A stretch of 36,265 nt of DNA from assembly GCA_944376805.1 (NCBI GenBank), contig CALWDX010000042.1, positions 1 to 36,265 of the forward strand, written 5' to 3'. Every line of letters begins with the position of its first letter. Within the stretch, counting starts at the first letter, position 1. Below the pieces are notes generated by a model. That model was not told the origin of the DNA. It saw only the letters and a list, made by a program, of their open reading frames with translations, and made no database searches. The translations under genes and the position numbers were made by a program. The stretch is from an uncultured Clostridia bacterium (GTDB taxonomy: Bacteria; Bacillota; Clostridia; Lachnospirales; CAG-274). Below are positions 34,446-36,265 of this stretch, one piece after another.

Positions 34446-36044
34446 ATGTCAAGTTATATTTTAGTTGTATCATTAGTTATTTTTATATGTTTGTTTCTAA
34501 ATAAAGTTTCTAACAAATTAGGGCTTCCAACTTTACTTTTATTTATATTTTTAGGAATGTTATTTGGTTCAGATGGAATATTTAAAATATATTTTGATAA
34601 TTATATTGTATCAGAATATATATGTTCAATAGCTTTAATATTTATTATGTTTTATGGTGGATTTGGTACTAATTGGGAAAGGGCAAAACCTATAGCAACA
34701 AAATCTATATTATTATCTACTATAGGTGTAATTTTAACATCATTAATAGTTGGTATATTTTGTTATTATATATTAAAATTTGAATTTCTTGAAAGTATGT
34801 TAATAGGAGCTGTTATAAGTTCAACAGATGCTGCTTCTGTATTTTCTATTTTAAGGTCTAAACGTTTAAATTTAAAATATAATACAGCATCATTGTTAGA
34901 AGTAGAAAGTGGGAGTAATGACCCTTGTGCTAACATACTTACAATAGTTATTTTATCTTTTATGAGTAGTCAAAGTAATGACACTAATATTTTATATATG
35001 GTATTTGCACAAGTTGTATATGGTATTGTTTTAGGTATAATAGTAGCATTATTAGCTTCAGTTATTTTAACTAAAGCTAAATTTTCAACAGAAGGTTTTG
35101 CCTCAATTTTTGTTTTTGGAGTTGCACTAATTTCTTATTCTGCTACAACTTTTATAGGTGGTAATGGATATTTGAGTACTTATATTACGGGGATAATTTT
35201 AGGAAATAAAGCAATACCTAATAAAAAACCACTTGTAAACTTTTTTAATGGTATTACAGGACTTATGCAAATATTAATATTTTTCTTATTGGGCTTATTA
35301 TCTTTTCCATCACAGTTGCCAAAAGTTTTTTTACCAGCTTTAGCTATTGCACTTTTTTTAACATTTGTAGCAAGACCTTTAGCCGTTTTTATTATATTAA
35401 AACCTTTTAAATGTCCAATAAATCAACAACTTTTAATTTCGTGGTCTGGCTTAAGGGGGGCAGCGTCAATAGTTTTTGCTATAATACCTATTGTTAGTCC
35501 AGCATACACTCAAAATGATATTTTTCATATAGTATTTTTTATTGTTTTATTTTCAATAGCAATACAAGGTTCACTTATACCATTTGTAGCTAAAAAATTA
35601 GATATGATAGATGATGAAAATGATGTAATGAAAACATTTAGTGATTATTCAGAAGAAATACCATTACAATTTATAAAGTTATTTATAGGTAATAATCACC
35701 CTTGGAAAAATAAAAGAATTAAGGAAATATCTTCTTTACCAGATATTTTAACAGTATTAATAATTAGAAAAGATAAACAAATTGTGCCTAATGGGGATAC
35801 TTTAATTTTAGAAGAAGATATTGTTATATTAACAGGACCATCATTAGATGATGAACCTTTTGGTTATTTAACAGAAGTTAAAATAGAAAAAGATAGTGAT
35901 TGGCTTAATATGTCATTATGTGATATAAAATTTAATCAAAATAAATTAATTATTTTAATAAAAAGAGATAAAGAGGCTATTATACCAACAGGAAAAACAA
36001 TAATTTTAGAAAATGATATACTTATAATTAGTAATCAATATTAA
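34446..36044 (+). CDS. K+/H+ antiporter (CPA1 type) with RCK_C tail
   Basis: 532 aa. About the first 385 residues are a CPA-type antiporter with around 12 membrane helices. Signatures include LGMLFGSDGI, GAVISSTDAASVFSILRS (the Asp-containing ion site), EVESGSNDPCANILTIVIL and the ISWSGLRGAASIVFAI segment. The remaining 130 residues are cytoplasmic and hold two RCK_C-like modules: IKEISSLPDILTVLIIRKDK with LILEEDIVILTG, then SLCDIKFNQNKLIILIKRDK with IILENDILIIS. This matches the NhaP2/CvrA family exporting K+ (or Na+) for H+. Small-molecule control through RCK_C is likely but the ligand is not shown. AAAGGAGGG precedes ATG 34446. Confidence 0.88.
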   Translation: MSSYILVVSLVIFICLFLNKVSNKLGLPTLLLFIFLGMLFGSDGIFKIYFDNYIVSEYICSIALIFIMFYGGFGTNWERAKPIATKSILLSTIGVILTSLIVGIFCYYILKFEFLESMLIGAVISSTDAASVFSILRSKRLNLKYNTASLLEVESGSNDPCANILTIVILSFMSSQSNDTNILYMVFAQVVYGIVLGIIVALLASVILTKAKFSTEGFASIFVFGVALISYSATTFIGGNGYLSTYITGIILGNKAIPNKKPLVNFFNGITGLMQILIFFLLGLLSFPSQLPKVFLPALAIALFLTFVARPLAVFIILKPFKCPINQQLLISWSGLRGAASIVFAIIPIVSPAYTQNDIFHIVFFIVLFSIAIQGSLIPFVAKKLDMIDDENDVMKTFSDYSEEIPLQFIKLFIGNNHPWKNKRIKEISSLPDILTVLIIRKDKQIVPNGDTLILEEDIVILTGPSLDDEPFGYLTEVKIEKDSDWLNMSLCDIKFNQNKLIILIKRDKEAIIPTGKTIILENDILIISNQY

Positions 36045-36062
36045 TAAAGAGAAATAAAATAA

Positions 36063-36091
36063 TTGATAAAATATATTTTTAAAGTTATAAT
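36063..36091 (+). promoter_or_regulatory. Promoter of the ArsC/Spx-family gene
   Basis: TTGATA at 36063-36068, 17-base spacer, TATAAT at 36086-36091. The preceding bases and first 14 spacer bases repeat those of the antiporter promoter with one change. Confidence 0.72.
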
Positions 36092-36132
36092 TATTATTAT
36101 AAAATAATTTTTGTATAAAGGAGGAAATAAAA

Positions 36133-36265
36133 ATGGAAAATTTATTTTTACAATATCCTAAATGTAGTACTTGTAAAAAGGCTAAAAAATGTTTAGAAGA
36201 TAATAATATAAATTTTGTAGATAGAGATATAACAATAAATAACCCTACAAAAGAAGAACTTAAAA
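36133..36265 (+). CDS. ArsC/Spx-family thioredoxin-fold protein (5' part)
   Basis: The gene runs off the window after 44 codons. The start is ATG 36133 after AAAGGAGGAAAT. The piece reads MENLFLQYPKCSTCKKAKKC and then LEDNNINFVDRDITINNPT. The first strand, the CxxC motif (C11 and C14 in KCSTCKKA) and the 'RDITINNPTKEEL' segment are standard for ArsC/YffB/Spx relatives. The visible part cannot separate arsenate-reductase-like from Spx-like members. Most clostridial homologues annotated this way are YffB/Spx-type. Confidence 0.85.
   Translation, partial: MENLFLQYPKCSTCKKAKKCLEDNNINFVDRDITINNPTKEELK

Overview
The window is a very AT-rich stretch of a low-GC, Gram-positive, probably anaerobic and spore-forming bacterium of the class Clostridia (Bacillota). 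The evidence is SpoVG, a serS T-box leader, strong AAGGAGG ribosome binding sites, frequent TTG/GTG starts, intrinsic terminators after most genes, a stand-alone TSCPD protein and a Na+-type F-ATPase c subunit. The genus cannot be fixed from the sequence alone.

Layout. 1-1025 (+): the 3' end of rpsF, then ssb and rpsR, the usual bS6-SSB-bS18 operon. 1236-2646 (+): a ComFB-like gene, aroK and efp. 2836-3325: a decayed GNAT acetyltransferase. 3456-5112 (-): serS with its T-box leader and promoter. 5166-8346 (-): three exported or membrane-anchored proteins of unknown role, each with its own promoter. 8549-10970 (+): recX, a TPR protein and a 54-aa membrane peptide. 11041-13108 (-): an orphan amino-acid-type binding lipoprotein and a methyltransferase preceded by a possible leader peptide and hairpin.

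13162-22796 (-) is the energetic core: tcdA, wecB/mnaA, then atpZ, an unusual two-module AtpZ-like gene, atpI and atpBEFHAGDC. The c subunit carries the Na+-binding residue set, so the enzyme is predicted to be Na+-coupled. A strong promoter whose -35 box overlaps the atpI stop codon can express the structural genes independently of the three small upstream membrane genes.

22894-25074 (+): the CCA-adding/poly(A) polymerase-family gene and a short-chain dehydrogenase. 25218-25987 (+): a small Asn/Cys-rich exported peptide and a TSCPD protein. 26190-27648 (-): murC. 27823-30880 (+): spoVG with a structured leader, hflX, a lipoprotein-gene remnant and an intact lipoprotein. 30881-31510: an IS200-type element whose transposase has lost the HUH motif through an in-frame deletion. 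31713-32549 (-): a two-gene module (58-aa protein plus GNAT) with the layout of a toxin-antitoxin pair and an inverted repeat in its promoter. 33106-34314 (-): an Eis-like acetyltransferase. 34395-36265 (+): a K+/H+-type antiporter and the start of an ArsC/Spx-family gene, whose promoters are near-identical.

The most interesting items are the duplicated AtpZ-like protein in the Na+ ATP synthase operon, the erm-like leader before the methyltransferase, the structured spoVG leader, the GNAT module and the inactivated IS200 element. No CRISPR array, rRNA or tRNA gene was recognised.
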